Shown: piece by piece, positions 59,001 through 60,000 of the stretch
Layout: every line of letters starts with the position of its first letter
How positions within the stretch are numbered: the stretch's first letter is position 1
Assembly (NCBI GenBank): GCA_950295325.1
Contig: OX485807.1
Coordinates: forward strand, 7,196,501 to 7,256,500
Length of the DNA stretch: 60,000 nt
Direction of reading: 5' to 3'
Source of the DNA: Polytrichum commune
Lineage: Eukaryota; Streptophyta; Polytrichopsida; Polytrichales; Polytrichaceae
Position numbers and translations under genes: made by a program
Notes under the pieces: model-generated
Told to the model about the DNA's origin: nothing
The model's input: only the letters and a program-made list of their open reading frames with translations
The model's database searches: none

Positions 59001-59196
59001 GATTGAATTTGCCAAAGACAACCTTCGCCGTTGTTCTGCGCAAGAGCGCGGAGGGATGGCGGTTGAGGAGGACGTTGATGTGCCGAGTGCGCGACGAGTA
59101 GGTCGTGGACGTGGAAATGTAGGGGGTGGACATGGAACTCGAGGTCGTGGCCGTGCAACTGGTAGACGGGGAGCTCGGGGCAACCCTTCCTCGTAA
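56003..59196 (+). CDS. DUF7869-type transposase (three exons, ~1001 aa)
   Basis: The joined exons are 56,003-56,026, 56,097-57,053 and 57,172-59,196, with GT-AG introns (GAG|GTGGTT..GTGCAG and CAG|GTTAGT..ATTCAG), all phase 0. The N-terminal third has a Cys cluster ('LCCDRECLRFFP') and a DNA-binding-like region. 'CGKC' at about 365-368 may bind zinc. The RNase H-like core shows 'IIHDKMDHGKT' (Asp ~426/429), 'LPLSVTGMMAHG', 'HVQLDNCWKDNKCRYV' (Asp ~551) and 'LLVGHTHDDIDASFGR' (Asp ~589-592), the hallmark series of DUF7869 proteins. These supply the acidic residues expected of a DDD/E transposase. The tail is Arg/Gly-rich. No stop or frameshift is seen, so the gene looks intact. The short first exon (MDAESTTE) is my choice; an ATG at 56,007 in exon 1 is in the frame of exon 2 only if the first intron is retained. 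It should cut and join the element ends; the transposase role is inferred. Confidence 0.82.
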
Positions 59197-59640
59197 TGCG
59201 AGACTGGAAAACCCACATCGTAGTCGTCACACAATGATTCATGATTAGATGTGATTTCCTTGACAATGTGAGACACCACATCAAATACTCCAATGATTGG
59301 TACTAATTTTTTTGGGGTGGTTCCTCGATGGGAGACCATCATGGCTCCTCTCGGACATGTGGGTGCAATTTTTGTTGATTTCAACACTATGCAGCTAAAT
59401 GGAACCCCATTGTGGGCACGGTGTACCCGTGCAACTCTTAATGGAAACCACCAGCATTATAGAGGGTGGGTTCATTTATCTAATGTGAAGTGTTGTAATT
59501 TGAACTTTGAAGTATGTAATGCAAGGTCTATCCTTTGTATTTGGATGTGGGTTTGGGTTTACTTGTATTAATGAGCCCTCGGTCTGTCACTGTGCACACC
59601 ACAAACACCCCTTCTATCACGTTTGCAAACCACACTACCC
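59197..59640. other. 3' flank of the transposase gene
   Basis: No domain is seen in the small ORF at 59,293-59,571. An AATAAA at 59,910-59,915 is the best poly(A) signal noted, though it is 715 bp past the stop. Confidence 0.4.
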
Positions 59641-59935
59641 TGCCGCGACCACACACCGTTCCCATGTAGCCACAAAATGTCTTCTTGTTCCCCCGTTCCA
59701 CAGTGCGCACATACGTTCCCATAGAGCGTTCCCGCGTTCCCATAGAACGTTCCCAACGTTCCCATATATCGTTCCCATGTTCCCATAGAGCGTTTATGCG
59801 TTCGCTTTAACGTTCCCATACATAGGTTCCCACGTGCGCATCTGGCATTCACATGGTCTAAATTCATTGTTCCCACGTTCCCACAAGCTAGTTGCATGTT
59901 CCTGGGAGCAATAAATATGTTCCCATGTCCCCAAA
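59640..59935 (-). repeat. right subterminal GTTCCC repeats of the giant transposon
   Basis: About fifteen copies of GTTCCC, often 'cgttcccata', lie in some 300 bp ending 60 bp before the right terminus. The left end carries the reverse complement, GGGAAC, so the motifs point the same way relative to each end. Confidence 0.88.
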
Positions 59936-59966
59936 ATGTAAAAAAATCTTCACTTTGGGACTCCCG

Positions 59967-59994
59967 AAAGTCCCGAAATGTTTAATATAGTGTT
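59967..59994 (-). repeat. right terminal inverted repeat
   Basis: The reverse complement reads AACACTATATTAAACATTTC then GGGACTTT. It differs from 37,726-37,753 at one base. TTTG (59,995-59,998) follows as the TSD. Confidence 0.93.
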
Positions 59995-60000
59995 TTTGAG

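Larger units (their letters stand above)
37726..59994. mobile_element. complete 22.3-kb DNA transposon (DUF7869-type transposase, ParB/MTase/FCP1-like accessory gene)
   Basis: The left end AACACTATATTAAACATTTC followed by AGGACTTT is matched, inverted, by the right end (59,967-59,994) over 28 bp with one mismatch. TTTG flanks both ends (37,722-37,725 and 59,995-59,998). The repeat it interrupts exists uninterrupted at 15,463-16,510, where the target reads ...gacactttgagacc (reverse complement). Here it reads gacactttg, element, tttgag. This fixes the insertion to the base and shows a 4-bp TSD. The element carries two divergent genes, 14 copies of a palindrome, and end-clustered GGGAAC/GTTCCC motifs. 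I do not recognise it as a named superfamily. Confidence 0.93.

Noticed and set aside
1-60000. tRNA, rRNA or bacterial operon features
   Set aside because: I saw no tRNA or rRNA signature, and the genes are interrupted by spliceosomal introns.

Overview
The window looks like nuclear DNA of a land plant or close streptophyte relative. It is AT-rich, has GT-AG introns, carries two interstitial blocks of the plant telomere repeat TTTAGGG, and is packed with Tourist-, hAT- and pogo-like elements. I recognise no ordinary host gene. The genome cannot be placed further from sequence alone; a non-seed plant or charophyte would fit the protein families, but that is inference.

Positions 1-37,725 are mostly old transposon debris: MITEs with readable target-site duplications (TSDs), two inverted copies of a ~2-kb hAT-like element (10,029-12,127 and 21,880-23,820), a truncated pogo element (7,785-8,430), a decayed transposon-type gene (17,306-18,924, minus) and two inverted copies of a repeat holding a 90-codon ORF (15,463-16,510 and 36,330-37,725). 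Several insertions can be proved inside the window, because another copy of the interrupted repeat lacks them.

Positions 37,726-59,994 form one 22,269-bp DNA transposon whose full extent is visible. It has ~28-bp terminal inverted repeats beginning AACACTATATTAAACATTTC, a 4-bp TSD (TTTG), and a paralogous empty site at 15,463-15,466. It carries two divergent gene units. The plus-strand unit (56,003-59,196, three exons, ~1001 aa) is a DUF7869-type RNase H-like transposase. The minus-strand unit (45,918 to 39,045, seven exons joined here, probably two more to 38,162) encodes one very large protein: an unknown N-terminal domain, a lysine-rich linker with an in-frame stop, a ParB/DGQHR-like domain, a region resembling a degenerate beta-class N6/N4 DNA methyltransferase, an acidic and RS-rich disordered middle, and an FCP1/NIF-type HAD phosphatase-like domain. 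All eight introns joined in the two genes are phase 0, as are the exon 8-9 intron and the acceptor of exon 8.

A palindrome (CACTTTCACTCGA followed by its reverse complement) occurs 14 times in the element and I saw none outside. Seven copies lie just upstream of the minus-strand gene, three in its first intron, and four in the 5' leader of the transposase gene, one of them at the centre of a perfect 94-bp palindrome. GGGAAC/GTTCCC motifs are clustered in inverted orientation at the two ends. The simplest reading is an autonomous giant transposon with a transposase, a ParB-methyltransferase-FCP1 accessory protein and a dedicated palindromic binding site. The 46.5-55 kb interior holds no supported gene and has nested older repeats.
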